Assembly (NCBI GenBank): GCA_030272155.1
Contig: CP126193.1
Coordinates: forward strand, 186,001-250,000
DNA: 64,000 nt
From: Tetradesmus obliquus
Taxonomy: Eukaryota; Chlorophyta; Chlorophyceae; Sphaeropleales; Scenedesmaceae
Direction: 5' to 3'
Positions 46,303 through 59,788 of the stretch are shown piece by piece. The notes below the pieces were generated by a model, which saw only the letters and a program-made list of their open reading frames with translations, had not been told where the DNA came from and made no database searches. Position 1 is the stretch's first letter. Every line of letters begins with the position of its first letter. Position numbers and translations under genes: made by a program.

Positions 46303-49300
46303 TCACAGCAGCTCCATCAGTGCATCCTGCAGGTCTTGCAGGCATGCTGCACTGTCCAGCGTGTCCATGCTCAGCTTGCTGCTGCCTTGCTGCTGCGGCT
46401 GCCGCTGCTGGCAGTCACGCGCTGGTTCCTTGCTCCCCTGGAGGGTGCCAGGCGCCTGGGCAAGCCAGCCCGCACTCGTGCGCCCTGCAGGCTGCTCTGT
46501 GCAGCTGCTGCCGCTGCTGCCAGCCCACAGCTCCTCAGCGCCAAGGCAGGCAGCAGTGCCCCCAGGTGCAGCAGCCTGCTGCTTGCCAGTCAATATCTGC
46601 TCAAGCTTGGCATGCATGCCTGGCAGCGCATCCATCAGCCCTATGTTCTGCTGGCATTCACGCTGCTGCTGCTGCTGCTGCTGCTGCTTGTGTTGCGGCT
46701 GCCATGCGTCTGCAGCTGACCCTTGCAGCAGCTGGTCTCCCGCCAGCTCCACTGTATCATCCACCCATGCAGCAACCTGGCTACCCACTGCACCGCCAGC
46801 ACGCACAGCTGGCGCTGCTGCTGCTGCCCTCAGCATGTCTTGCTCATGCACGAAGGCCAGCCCTGCTGGTGCCTTGTGCAGCTGAAGCATGGCCACTGCA
46901 CCTGCTAGCGAGCTGCTGCCACCTTGCGGCCGTTGCTCAGCTGCTGCAGGGCCAGCGGCATAAGGCGCACACACCATACCTCCGCGGAAGCCAGCATCCA
47001 TGCCTGCAGCCATCCCTGGCTGCTGCTGCTGCTGCTGCTGCTCCAGCACCACCGCCCGCCAGCCCATGAAGCCTTTCAGCAGCTGGTTGAAGCACCTGAA
47101 GCCCAGCGCTGCGCTGCGCTTCAGTGCTGCTGCCTGCTGCCATGCCACAAACGGCCGGCCAAGCAGCCGCTGCAGCAGCAGCTGCCGCGCTGCATCACGC
47201 TGCTGCACATGCTGCGCCAGCTCCAGCTGCATCAGGTGCTTCGCCTGCGCCTGCTGTGCCATTGTTGACGCCCCGGCAGCAGCAATGCTGAACCAGGCCA
47301 GCAGCACCCGGCGCGTGGTGCGCACTCGCCACTGCAGCTGCGCAGCCTGCAGCTGCAGCAGCTCCAGCTGCTGCTCTTGCTGCTGCTGCTGCCACTCGCG
47401 CCAGCTGCCCATGTCGCCGAACGAAGGCTCAGCAAACGCACCCGTTTGATCTACGGTGAAAGCAGTGAATGCAAGCTGTTGCTCGCCATCTATTAGCGCT
47501 TGGTGAGCATCGCTGCTCAAGTGTTGCTGCTGCAGGTGCCCCACATGCTGCTGCTGTAGCAGTTCCACCCTGCTGTTGGTCGACCTGTCTGGCTCTGCAG
47601 CAATAGCGGCAGCTGCCTCTACTGCGGTCAGCTGCTGCTGCTCCTGCTGCTCCACATCTGAGCCCAGCTGTTGCTGCTGCAGCTGCTGCTGCCGCCAAGC
47701 CAGCCAGGACTGCCGCAGCAGGCGCTCCTGGTAGTATGCTGCAGCAAGCAGCGGCGCCTGGCACCTCCATGCCTTGCTGAGCAGCACAATGTCCTGCCAT
47801 GCTGCAAGGACCGTTGCCAGCCGCCGCGTATCGTGCTGCTGCTGCCATGCGTGCTGCCGCTGCAGCAGTGCTTGGCCGCGCTGTGTCTGCTGCTGCCATG
47901 CTGTGAGTGTGGATGACAGCAGGTGCTGTGAGGAGTGCTGCTGCACTGCCAGCAGCCCTCGCCACGCACTGAAGCAGCTGGTGACCAGGTGCACCAGGCG
48001 CGACACCTGTGCATGTGCAGCAGCAAAAGCAGCAGCAGCAGCAGAAGACAACGTACAGCAATTGAAATAGTTTGGAAAGATTGCCTCCAGGGTGTGCGCC
48101 ACACACAGGCAACAGCTTGAGGCAACATAACGCGGCACACGTCCTCCACAAGCTTCACATCGACTTCACCATCATCAATGTTCAGCGCACTTCCTGAGTA
48201 CACTTGCGCTACTCTGCACACTTGCACACGCGTGTGCACATGCAAGAATGCAGCCCTCACCTGGAACTCAAAGGCCCGCTTGCTGCCTACAGTCTCCTGC
48301 CACCAGCTGTGCAGCACCTGCTGCTGCAGCTGCTGCTGCCGTGCCGCCAGCCTGGCGCGCAGGCTGCCCGCCAGCAGCGCCTGCTGCCGCCAGCCAGCCC
48401 AGGCCCTGGTGAGCAGCGAGGCGCCGTGTGCAGCAGCGGCGGCTGCACCAGCCTGGCGCTGCTGCTGCTGCTGGGCTGCGAAGCTCCTCCAGCAGTAGAA
48501 CTGGGCAGCCACCAGCCTACGCACAGCATGCAGTCAGTGCGTGAGCAAGGGGCGTCCTGTAAAGTGCTGTCAATTTAAAGGTAGACAGCAACTTGAGAGG
48601 CGTCCGCTCGTGAACTTGTAAATCTTTGGGCATGCAAGGCTAAGCCTACTACGGGCCTGTACTTGCTGCCTCCTGCACTAACATGCAGATGGCTTGCTTT
48701 TTAAGGCCTGCAACAAGGCCACCCTGTGCACACGATACAACTCAGGGACCCTACCTGCTCCAGTAAAACCCTTCTGCAGCTTCCAGTGCGCCTCTCTCCC
48801 ACGCCCTGAATCCTGCCAGGTCACGCCAGGCGATGAACACCTCACACAAAACCCTGGCCCTGGCCGCCTGCTGAACCGCATCGCCCGCTTGCCGCAGCAA
48901 GCGCTGGTACACAGCCCAGCTGCGCCACCAGCGCATGCACAGCGGCAGCAGGCGATTGCGTCTGAAGGCCTGTGCTGCTGCTAGCTGTGAGCGCTTGCGT
49001 GTGCGGCTGTGCACATTGTCTGCCAGCACTGCCAGCACTGCAGCTTGACGCTTGGCCTGCAGCTGCTTTGCAAAGACCCTAGCAGAGGCCGACCTGCAGG
49101 GCACACGGCAGCAAATGCCACATGCAGCGGCAGCCAGGCAAGCCCATATAACCTGTGTCAGGAAGCGCCGCATGCAGGTCATAACACCAGGGCAGCAACA
49201 TATTCCGCTGCATGCTGCCACATCATTTTGCCGGCTCTGCACAAACCCAGCAGCCTGCCTTGATCTAGAACTATGCAGCGCATTTGTGATCCCCAACAAT

Positions 49301-52150
49301 CGCTGACAACCCAGCAATCCAGTGCCACTGCTGTGATGTGCGCGCCAGCAGCGCCGCACCTGCACCACGCCACCACCCAACTGCGCCAGCAGCGCCGCAC
49401 CTGCACCACGCCACCACCCAACTGCGCCAGCAGCGCCGCACCTGCACCACGCCACCACCCAACTGCACCACGCCACCACCCACCTGCACCACGCCACCAC
49501 CCAACTGCGCCACGCCCTGCTCAGCAGATGCTGCCTGGCAAGGCCGTCAGCAGCAGCGCCCGCAAGCCTCCCAGCCTGCACAGCCAGCCAGACTTGACGT
49601 CAGGGGCGCAGTAGTAGCGTAATTGCATGCGCAACAGGCCGCAGCTGGTACACGACAGCATCCCTGCTTGCAGCAATAATCTGAGGAGCAGCTGTCTGCA
49701 TGCTGATGCTGCTGCGCCAAGAGCACCAGGACCACGCATGCATCATGCAAGGACATACGGCAGAGCGGCAGCTGCACAGCACCTTAAGCACAGCAGCATT
49801 GCACCACTTCAGCCAAAACACATATCAACAGCAGCATGCAGGGCAGCTGGCAAGCCGTGCCACCCCTCACCCGCTGCTCTGCCGCAGCATCCCTCCACGC
49901 CGCCAGCAGCTGCGCCTTGGCTGGCCTGCTCAGCTGCGCAGCCAGCCGCCAGTCAGCCAGCAGCTGGCCTGCCCACACGCGCTCCAACAGCTGGCAGGCA
50001 GCAGCGCGCGCCGAGCCGCGCACCAGCACGGCAGCAGTCCAGCCTGCGAGGCAGTGCGCCAGCAGGCGCTGCATGCGCTGCGCCGCAAAGTCGGTGGCTG
50101 CTGCGTCTGCTGCGTCATCCAGCAGGTGCTGTGCACGGCAGGCAGGCACAAAGCTGCAGCATGGACACAGTACAACAGGAAGCGTCAGTATGTTCTGCTT
50201 TTTTTGCTGATGGTTGGCAGGCAGAGCAGGTTTCATGGCACATGCGGCACCAGATACCGCAGGATACACCCGCACTGCAGGGTTCTCAGTAGTCCTGCTT
50301 GTGCCTGCTGCGAAGCTCAGAAGCAAACAGCAGACCCAGCAGCGGATGCTCCATGCTCAACTGCCCAGCTGGCAGCCACATGCAGTGTGTGTACCTGAAG
50401 CGCCAGGCTCTAAATGCACGCCTCAAGCGCTGCAGCTGCGCGTGCTCCCGCGCCTGCCCCTCCACCACCCACTGCACTGCAGAGCACTGCTGCGTCTCAT
50501 CCCGCCAAGCCCTAAAGCCTCTGGCCAGCAGCCGCCAGCCATGATAGGCCGACCACTGCTGCTCTGCCAGTGCTGCTGCCGCTGCCCCCTCTGAGGCCTG
50601 CTGCTGCCAGGCTGCAAAGCATGCACTGGCGTGATGGAGTGCTGCTGGTGCTGCACGTGCAGCATACGCTTGCTGGTGTGGCGGGCTTGTACAGTGCCAG
50701 TGCTGCTGGTGCTGCTGTTGCCATTGCACATCCTGCGGCTGCCAGTCCTCTGCTTCCTGCATGTCACCTGCAGCAAGCCGCCGGCTGCTGCCTGCTGCAT
50801 AGTCCAGCCAATCCTGCGGCACAGCAGTGACTGGAGACGCACCCTCAATGCTGCTGCCAGCAGCTGCAGACATTGACTGCCGCTGCCCGCGAGGCATGCT
50901 GCCAGAGCTCCCAATGCTGCTGCTGCAGCTTGTGCAGCTGCTCTGCTGCTGCTGCTGCTGCTGTCTGCGATTGTTGCGACTGGCTGCCTGCTGCCGCCTG
51001 TGCCATCCTGCGCTGCTGCTGCTGCTGCTGCCAGTTCCACTGAAGCTGCTGTCCTCCGCATGCAGCAGCTGCTGTTGTTCATGCTGTTGTTGATGCTGTT
51101 CTTGCCGCCCTTGCTGCTGCCAGCTCTTCCTCATGTCGGATTCACCAGTGCCACACCTGCCAGCCTGCAGCTGCTCGATGTGAGCCAATGCCTCGTCGCA
51201 GCTCTCAGGCAGTGACAGCTGCCATGCAGGCTGCAGCTGGTCAGTAGCAGCGCTGTCAGCGCCATCTGCAGCATCGCAAGCTTCAACCTGATCTTGACCC
51301 ATGCTAGCTTGCTGCTGCTGCTGCTGCTGCTGCTGCCAACTGCGTTGTTGCTGCTGCCACTGGACGTTGAACTCATGCTCCCACTGCTCAAACTCCTGCT
51401 CGTCCTGCAAGCACACCTGCTGCTGGTGCTGCTGTGATTCTGGTTGGCTTTGCTGCCACTGCTGGCCCTGAGCATGCTGCAGCTGATCCTGCTCCTGTAC
51501 GAGAGCCAGCTGCTGCAGCGTGTTGGGTTGGGTGGCGGACTGCTGCTGCTGCTGTTGATGCTTCCTGACCGCAGTGTTTGCTGAGCTCACTCGGCTGCCT
51601 GTTGGGCTGGTGCTCGCATGCGCAATCGCCTTGCCTGGCGGCCGCCACGGCGGCGACTGCTGCTTCTGCTGCTGCCTTGGCGACACAGCGGGCGACAGCT
51701 GCTGGGGCAGCACTGCTGGCGGCTGTGGCAGCTGCAGGTTGTGTTGCTGCTGGTGTGATGAGGCCTCCAGCAGCTGCAGGAAGACCTCCTCAGCCTCCAG
51801 CACAGACTGAGCTTCTGCTGGTGCAGCAGAGCCATCCTTGTCAGCAGCTCTGCTCACTTCGCTGGCTGCAGGAACATCTGGTGCCACCTGCTGCTGCTTG
51901 TGCACTGCCACTGCCCCGGCTGCCCACATCCCAGCAGGACTGTCCGCGCTGTTTGACCTGTGGGCGTTGCCCAGCAGCAGCTGCAGCTGCAGCTCAGCTT
52001 CAGCAAGCACACGCAACCTAGCAGCATCGCTGCCAGAGCCGTGCTGCTCCGACATGCTGCTGCTGCTGCCGCTGCTGTCACTATGCGAGCGCCACCTGCT
52101 TGTCCCAGCCAGCTGCCTGGGGCTACTATTTGCTGAGTTGCAAGTGCTGC

Positions 52151-52184
<34 letters not shown>

Positions 52185-54125
52185 GCTGGGGCTCAAGGAC
52201 CTTCGCGCTTTCTTGTCCCTTGCTGCAGGCGACTTGAACAGGGCCACCCTCACACGGGAACGCCTGAGATCATCATCCTGTGCGGCCTGGCTGCCGTGCT
52301 GCTGTGCTGCCAGCTGCTGCTCCTGGCGCTGCAGCAGCTCAAGCTGCTGCTGCCACACCTGCTCCTGCTCCAGCAGCTCTGCTTCAAGCCCCTGGTAGTA
52401 ATCCGCCGGCACGTGCTGCTGCTGCTGATGTACTGTGCGGTGCTGCTGCTCCTGCCGCACCTGCTGCTGCTGCTGCTGCTGTTCCTGCTCCAGCCGCACC
52501 TGCTGCTGCTGCTGCTGTGACGTCAGCTGCTGTGGTGGCTGTTGTTCCTGGGCTGTGCTTGCCTGCTGCCTCTGTACCGGCTCATGGCTCAGCTTGAAGC
52601 TGATGCTGCTGGCAGTGTCAGCTGCATCGTTTTCAGCAGGGCTGGGACTCCTGCTGTGACTTTTGCTGATGTACACAGCACCAGCTGAACCACCATCCGC
52701 ATGTTCTGAATCGCAAATGCCGACTGCACCTGTTGTCTTGGCACCTGCAAGTCTGGGCGCTGCTGCTGCTTCCCTGGAGATTGCCGCATGGGCTGCTGCC
52801 CTGTTGGGTGCAACCTCCGTAGCTGCAGCAGCAGCCGCTGCATCATTACGCTTAGGCTGCTGCACAGACCGCCTCAGCACCTGGTTCCTCTGTTTCAGCT
52901 GCTGCAGCTTGCTGGCAAATGCAGTGTCCACAGGCATGTGTGGTGCACGCGCTTCTGCAGAACCCTTCTGCTGCTGCTGGTGCCTCTGCAGGATCTTGCC
53001 CACACCGCGTGCAGCTGCTGGTGCCTTGAAATCATGGGCTGGCTTTGCCTTCAGACCTGCCACTCCACTGCTGCCAATACTGCTGCTGCCTTTTGCAGCG
53101 GCAGCGGCTGCCGGCTTGTTGTGAGTCTGGGTCCCGTTCGCTGCAGCTGCTGCTGTTGTGCTGCTAGCAGCGCTAGTGCTGCTGAGTTTGGCTGCTGGTG
53201 CTGCTGCTGTTGCTGCTGCTGCTGCTATGCCTGTGTGTGAACTGCTGTTCCTGTTGCTGCCGCTGCCACGTAAGCCAACTGCACTGCTGTGACGCCGTGG
53301 GTCCAGCACAATCTGCTTAGGCTGTGCCGCACCACCCCTCAAGGGTGACGGCGTCCTGCTCCTGAGCGCGTGAGCACTGCTATATGACTCGACTTGTAGC
53401 CTATTGCGCTGCGGCGACACTTGCTGGCGGGTGCCTGCCTGCTCCTGCTGCCGAGCTGTCAAGTGTCGGTGCTGCAGCTTATCCCATTGACTCTGCAGCT
53501 GGAGCTTGCTTGAGGCTTGCTGCTGCTGCGGCTGTGCCGTCATGCAAGCAAGGCTCGCCGACTGAACTGTTGCGAGCGCGTTAAAAGCATTGCTGCCGCC
53601 TGCGGACATCCTGCCGCTGGCACTGGCATGTGCTGCAGCAGCTGCTAGGCCCGTCTCTGCAATGGCACACACTGCCGGCTTTGGCAGCAGGTGTGCAACA
53701 GCAGCATCTGCAAAGGCAGGGGAGTCCGGCGAAGCAGGCGCCAATGCTGCTGTGCAGTCTGCCGGTTCATGTTGTGCTTCAGCCCTGCGCACGGTGCTCA
53801 AAGAGCGGCGTAGCTGCAGCTGTTGCCGGATTGGGCTGCCACTGTTGGCACTAGGTGTGGTTTTGTACACCAGTGGCTGTTCTGCTGCAGCACGCAGCCT
53901 TGCTGCGGCAGCAGCAGCATCGCGACCTGGCCTTGACTCTACCCCATGCTGCCGTTTCCAAGAAGGGCTGCAGAAGCGAGGTTCTGCGTCAGGTACAGAC
54001 CGGCCTGCAATTCTTGGGTGCGAGCCATCCACACCAGCACCTGCTGTTGGTGTAAACAGGCCAGCTCCAGAAATAGGTGCTGCACCTTGTGCAAGCAGCT
54101 GCTGCTGCCTGGACCCCGCGCTCAT
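46303..54125 (-). CDS. SFI1-like centrin-binding repeat protein
   Basis: Probably a basal body/centrosome fibre protein: SFI1 repeats form long helices that each bind a centrin. Six exons: 50395-54125, 49871-50153, 49484-49575, 48755-49093, 48261-48516, 46303-48006; phases agree, about 2134 residues. The first 1,150 residues are low-complexity Gln/Ser/Ala. The C-terminal 900 hold about 19 Trp-centred repeats spaced 25-35 residues apart, such as YHGWRLLARGFRAWRDET, AFRAWRF, LLADWRLAAQL, LLAAWRDAA, MRWWRSWAVYQRLL, EVFIAWRDLAGF, YCWRSF, CFSAWRGLL, VLAAWQDIVL, FVAWQQAA, FMGWRAVV. Start set at the ATG encoding MSAGSRQQQLLAQG; the frame stays open 35 codons upstream without an ATG, so a short upstream exon is possible. 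The exon 3 donor lies inside a tandem array that offers alternative donors. Confidence 0.85.
49345..49500 (-). repeat. Nested 41-bp/21-bp tandem repeat over an exon-intron junction
   Basis: Three 41-bp units (markers GCCGCACC at 49353, 49394 and 49435) plus extra 21-bp subunits up to exon 3 of the SFI1-like gene. Each subunit on the coding strand encodes WVVAWC followed by AGGTG, so several equivalent donors exist, some in the same phase. Confidence 0.85.
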
Positions 54126-55076
54126 GGCCTCCAAACGACGTTGTTCATCCTTGAAGCATATAATCTGTACATTTTTCGAGATGTTGGATTCTAACAGCTG
54201 CCAAACAAGCGACTTAAACGGTAACAGCAAGCTTGCAGTCCAGCCTCCGTGTCAAAAGAGTGCCGTTATACAGACATCCGCACAGATAAGGTGAGAGTAA
54301 GAACTTTTACAAACATAGACATGCAAGGAAAGAGCACCAGGCTTTCATCGGTGATGGTGACCAGCAAGTACGAGTATGCGCCATCGATCTTGCCCCTTTG
54401 TAGCAACAAACAAATTTTCAATATCAAACATGCACCATGTCATCTCCAGCTGGTTCTGTCGGCGAGCTGTCGCGCAAATGCCCTCAGGTTTGACTGGCAG
54501 GGCTGCTAACACCATGCCAATTTCGACAGTCCCATCGCACACCTTACAAAAAGTTGCAGGAAAGATAAAACTCTATCACAGCAGTGTTGTAACACAGTTC
54601 CAAACGGTTTGCTGGTGTTGCAAACCTCTTCGCTTGCTTTGTGGGTAGCTATCCAGCATCATACCAAGGAAACACTGTGAAGTTCAACTGGTGACAGTCT
54701 CCAACTCAATGTCATACAGTGCATCCGTGTGAGCATCGTCCACCAACGTCGGTGTACCTTCAAGGTAACATGGCAAGGTGCAATGTAATGTAATGGCTGA
54801 TCATGTAATGGCTGACCACGCGTCTGACCCCACCACAGAGCAGATCAACTGGTGCTGATGGTATGTGCCTAGCATAGGACCCATGCAGGAAACCCCACAC
54901 AACAGCAATCAGACTGTATCTTCACAACAGCAAGCATCAGCATTGCAGCACCAGAGCCAGCACCAACACCAGGGCCAACCCAGAACAAACAGCACTGCTG
55001 GCAGCATCAGCTGTACAGCCTGTACAGCACAGCAACAGTTTAGCACAGCAACAGCACAGTACTACCGCCTCGCTCA
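54126..55076. other. Intergenic region upstream of the SFI1-like gene
   Basis: A/T-richer stretch between the Cys-rich gene stop and the SFI1-like start. It has a short direct repeat, ATGTAATGGCTGA, around 54790-54820. No coding exon supported apart from the unresolved 5' end of the SFI1-like gene. Confidence 0.5.
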
Positions 55077-58000
55077 TCACAGGCCAAACCTCCCCCTGAA
55101 GCCACCACCTCCAGCAGGTGCACCGCCAGCCGGCTGCCCACCGCCCCTGAACGGCCCACCAGCTGCAGCTGCCCCACCCCCCGCTTGGCTGCTGCCAGGC
55201 TGCTGCCCTGCCGCAAACGGCCTGGTGCCTGCAGCAGGCTGCGTGCCAGCTGGTTGCTGCTGCCCGGCGGGCATGAAGCGCCCACCAAAGCCACCCTGGG
55301 CCCCTTGTGGTGCTGCAGCTGTGCCTCCTGTACCAGCTGCCGGCTGTGCTGTTGAGCCGCCAAAGAACGGCCTGCTGCCACCCCCACGCACCGTACCCGG
55401 CGTTGCTCCAGCACTGCCGCTGGGCGTCGCGCCTGTTGCTGTGCCCTGACCGGCGCGAGGCTGCTGGAAGCCGGCGCCAAACCCACCAGCACCAAACTGC
55501 CTGGCAGGCGCTGCGCCTGCTGGTGCTGGTGCTGGCGTGGCGCCGCCTGCTGGCTGGCTGCTGCTTGACTGGCGGCCGCCAAAGCCTGCAAAGGGCCATG
55601 CCCCTGTCGAGCCTGCAGGCGTGCCTGAGGTTGTGCCTGTGGTCGCGCCTTGGCTACTGGCTGGCTGCCATGTGCCTGATGCAGAAGGGCGGGTGGTGGC
55701 TGAGGTAGGCGCCACAGTCGTCGCCTGTACGCTGCCGGTTTGTGTTGTTGTGGTGGTTGTTGAAGGTGCTGTGGCCACGACTGTGGCAGGTGCCGGGGTG
55801 GTCGAGGAGGCAGCTGCTGGCCTGTTGCTGACTGCGCTGCCAACATTCGCTGCTGTGGCAGCGCTGTCCTGGCACTGCTGCGTCCTGCTGTTGCAAACCT
55901 GGGACGAGCTGGAACAGCAGTTGGCGCCGCAGGCAGTCTGCACAGCAGCAGCGCGGCAGTGTTTGCAGTTGCATGTCAGCAGCGCTCATGCAACACACGC
56001 ACTGCAGTGCTTGCAACATCATGCACATGAATCAGTGCTGATTGCTGTCATGGGCTGGCGGCAGGTGCATGGGGCATCACCCACATGCTCTATCAAAAAG
56101 TCAGGTGCCAAGTGCAGTTGGCTGAGCCATATTGCCCATTGCCGTTTATTGTGCGGCCAGTTTACATGTGTGCTGTTGCTGCACCTGCCTGCTCTGCTGC
56201 GCAACAGCCTCGTCTTGTGCCAATGCTGGCATCATTGCTTTGAAGTGCACTGCCAACATGGCATCATACAAATTGCCTCACCTGGGTGGAGCTGTAGCAG
56301 CACAAGTTGGTGGTGGGGTTGCCGCAAAACTGTGCAGAGTTGCAGGTGGTGCTGCCACAGGCACTGCTGCCTGTGGGGACGCACAAGTTGTTGATGCATG
56401 TTGTGCCAGCAGCACCTGCAACCCCACCAGGACACAGTTACATGAGCTCAGCATCGCCAACGACTTCAACCCCCATGACAGCGCAACAGCAGTCAGCGGT
56501 TCGGCCATATCATATCATTGCCAGCTGCAGGCATGTTCAGCAGAGAGACCGCTAGCCTGAGCTGCAAACATAAAATTGCCACAACAACTGTCGATGCTGG
56601 GCTATTGTGCGCTGCCTGACAACGCTGCAAGCAGCAGCCCTGAATTTCGCAACTCCCCCAAGCAACTCACAGCATCCACCGTTGCAGTAGGAAGCTCCGT
56701 ACTCGCAGCACACGCTGCCTCCCAGGCATGACTGGCCATCGCCGCACACTTTACCACCGCACAGCGACTGCCCGCCCTGTAGGCAGGTGCCCTGGCTGCA
56801 GCTGGAGCCGGAAGGGCAGCAGGATGCCCCGCACAGCGTAGCGCCAGTGTCACAGCACGTCACACCACCTGCAAGCATGCGTGGATTGTTGTCACCACCG
56901 CAGTAACACCAGTTTGGCCCGGCTGTGTTTTGTCCAGCATCTTTCCTGCACATCCGCATGGGTGCACTCAGAGTGTATAACAGGCACATGCTTGTATATG
57001 CGACGGCTGCTGCAGCCTGACCAACACCACCTTGGTTGCAGCAGGTAGTATGTTGTGCTGTTGTGAGAAGTAGCGGCTCCATGATTAGCGGATTTGACAG
57101 CTGACCAAAAGCACAACACGACCCCCTGCTCACCTGCACACTGCTGTGGCGACTGGCACACTGAGCCGCCGCATACGGTGCTTCCTGCAAGAAGAAATGG
57201 AACATAACAACATATGGCAAGGTTACCGTCATTGCGCATACTGCAGTATGAGCTAATCATGTAGCGCTGTGTTGCTGTGTGCATGCATGCACGGCGGCAT
57301 GTTGCGCTGGCTAGTGGCTGGGGAGATGAGCGCATGGGAGGTCTCCCAGCCCACAGTGTCTCGGCAACAACGATTGCTGTGGCACGTTTTGCTTGTCACC
57401 ACATATTGCGAGCACGGCTCATTCGTGTTGCAGTGCACTGCACAAGGCGCGATGCTGCATGTCGCTGCCGCAATGCCTTGCAAGCAAGTGCTTTGGTCAT
57501 CTGGGACTGTACCTAGAGGTGAGCAATACTGGCCCTGCAGGCAGGTGTAGCCTGCGCCGCAGCACCTCCCTGCGCACGCCACCTCGCCGCTGTTGCAGCA
57601 AATCAGCTCAGCTGTGCAGTACTGGGTGCCCTGGCAGACAGTGCGGCCACACACCTGCATGGCGGGTGCAGCGGTGTGCGTCGACGTCAGCCAGCGCAGC
57701 AGAGTGCTTGCAAAAGCCAGCTGGATCAAGTTTGTACCACTGCTATGCAGCGGGATTTCACACCATTGTCACAGGTCACACCTCCTTGTGACCCCCATGC
57801 CTTGAAGATGCTACAGCCGGTGCATCTATCAGCATGACTCAGCAGCAGCAGCTGCTGCTGCTGCTGCTGCTGCTCTTATACTAATGCATGGCAACTGTTG
57901 TCACCTTTGTACCAGTGCTTGTTCCTGTTGCTGTGCTTGGTGCTGCTGCTGGAGGCCTAGCCAGTGGCAGCTGCCCTGACCATGGGTACTGCGCTGCACA

Positions 58001-58162
58001 TGGTCTGCTAAGCAGAAGCAGGCATGCTGTACCTGCAGCAGCAGGCGCATGGGCAGAATTTTTAGCTGAGAAACAATGTACCCATTGCCCTCTTGACGCA
58101 AACCAGCGGTGCAGGCAGGACTGATGCTCACCCATGGTCACCAGAGCCAGCAAGTTTGACAT
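55077..58162 (-). CDS. Secreted Cys-rich protein with four ten-cysteine repeats and Gly/Pro/Thr-rich tail
   Basis: Seven exons: 58132-58162, 57905-58032, 57513-57654, 57134-57184, 56671-56868, 56282-56415, 55077-55937; all phases agree, 514 residues. A signal peptide is split over exons 1-2 (MSNLLALVTM, then GTACLLLLSRPCAAQ), with cleavage likely after AAQ. Four units of about 43 residues follow, each with CC pairs in the order C-x4-C-x5-C, CC, C-x3-CC, C, C: for example VCGRTVCQGTQYCTAELICC, VACAGRCCGAGYTCLQGQYC and CGDGQSCLGGSVCCEYGASY. The pattern recalls granulin-like or lectin-like extracellular modules but is not a clear member. The last exon is a 240-residue Thr/Ser- then Gly/Pro/Ala-rich tail ending FRGRFGL, like cell-wall linkers. 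Probably a wall or extracellular-matrix protein. Confidence 0.8.
57841..57876. repeat. CAG/CTG inverted repeat (potential hairpin)
   Basis: Four CAG units run straight into about eight CTG units, so the two arms are complementary. It lies in the second intron of the Cys-rich gene. Confidence 0.85.
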
Positions 58163-58853
58163 GGCGATTCAGCTTTAGCCAGATGCTTGCCGCCGGCAAT
58201 AAAGATATGATGATCGTTTTGTGCTGTCTTGCAAGGCCGTTGGCTTGAAAATCAGGAACACAGGGTCCGTAAACACAGTGAAGCGGGCCTTGAAAGGGTG
58301 ACGGAGCTTCCATGTGCTGCTTCAGCGGAGCCACCTAAATGCCAGATGCCAATTAAATCGTTGATTGTTAACGTGTTCAAAGTGTGACAGGGCGTGCGTA
58401 ACACAGTTGATTCCAGCGCTCCATTTGATCATCGATGCGCCTGCCGGCTATAGCTGTCCTGCAAGAAGTTTTCCCTTTCTATACGTGAGCATGAACAATT
58501 TCAACTCATCATCACAGCAGCGGTACTCGCGTCACGCTATACGCTGCTAGTGACCACTTCAGGACTAGTGACTGTGGTGACGTGGCAGTTTCAGGCTGCA
58601 GCATTGCAAGGTGCCCCAGAGCACAGACATGACGCGTCAACCAAAGAGCACACGTGTGTGCAGCTGTGGGGATGCATGACCTGTCAAACGTAAACAAGCG
58701 CACAGCCGCTGCCACCCAGTCTGCTTTACTACATGTAGTACCCGCTGCTGCATGATTGATGCAACCACACTGTTTACAGCCATGCCCCACTTAAAACAAG
58801 CCTGGTCTGCACTTCAAGGATGCGCCTTTGCAGGACAGCAGCCTGTGTGCAGG
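58163..58853. other. Intergenic region
   Basis: Between the 3' end of the eight-exon unknown gene and the 5' end of the Cys-rich gene (both minus), so it includes the latter's promoter. Mixed composition; nothing else recognised. Confidence 0.5.
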
Positions 58854-59788
58854 TCAAACGATGATGGCCCGCACAGTGACATGCAAGCTCTTCTCATCAA
58901 ACCAGGCGTACAGCCCAGGCATCTCAGCCTCTACTGCTGCCCTGAATTTGGACATGATGCCAGGCAGCGCAGAAGACCACACACCGCTGCTGCCCTGCAG
59001 CTGCGCCAGGCTGCTACTGCTGCTGTTGCCGCCGCTGAACACAGTGCTTGGGGCAAGGATACTGCCCAGCAGCGAAGTGGCCTTAGGGGTGCCGCCATCT
59101 GCGCTACTGCTGCTGCTGATGCGGCCGCCAGTTGCCGCCGCTGCTGGCGTGCTGCTGCTGGGCTGCTGGAAGCATGCCAGCTCATGCACCAGGGTCACAC
59201 CCAGGGCAGCGTTCCTGCAGCCAGAAAATCAAAGCAACAAGGCAGCAGACGAAACAGTGGCAGCAGATCAACCAAATTTGTTGGTCAAATCAACAGCAAC
59301 TCACGTGCGAGCAGAATGCACTGTTGGCCTCGTTACGGCTGCTGCTGCTGCTGCTGTTGCTGCTGCGCACCTGTAGTGGTTTTCCCTGTTGCCGTCCCTG
59401 CTGGCGTGGAACCAGTAGTCCTCATCATCAGCCTCAGCAACCACACCCTGCAGCAGCACAGCGGCATGCGTATTCACTTGTTTACATCACTTTCTGTCTC
59501 CACAGCAGGCGAAACATATGCTAACATATGCTTCACCCAGCTGCACATCTCGCAAGCGATATGCAGCTCATCTGCACCAATGGCTGGCAAAGCAGCTCTG
59601 AACAGCAGTGGCGCAAGGGCTGGACTGCCGCTGCTGAGAGTGCCGGCATCACAGTCCTGCAAGCGGGCTGCAGCAGTGTGGCCGCCTCACCTGCACGCGC
59701 TGCACCTCATCTGCTGCCGCGTCCGCAAGGTCAGCAGGCTGCAGCAGCCGCACCACGTGCCTGCTGATGACGCGCTCTAGGCACCTGG

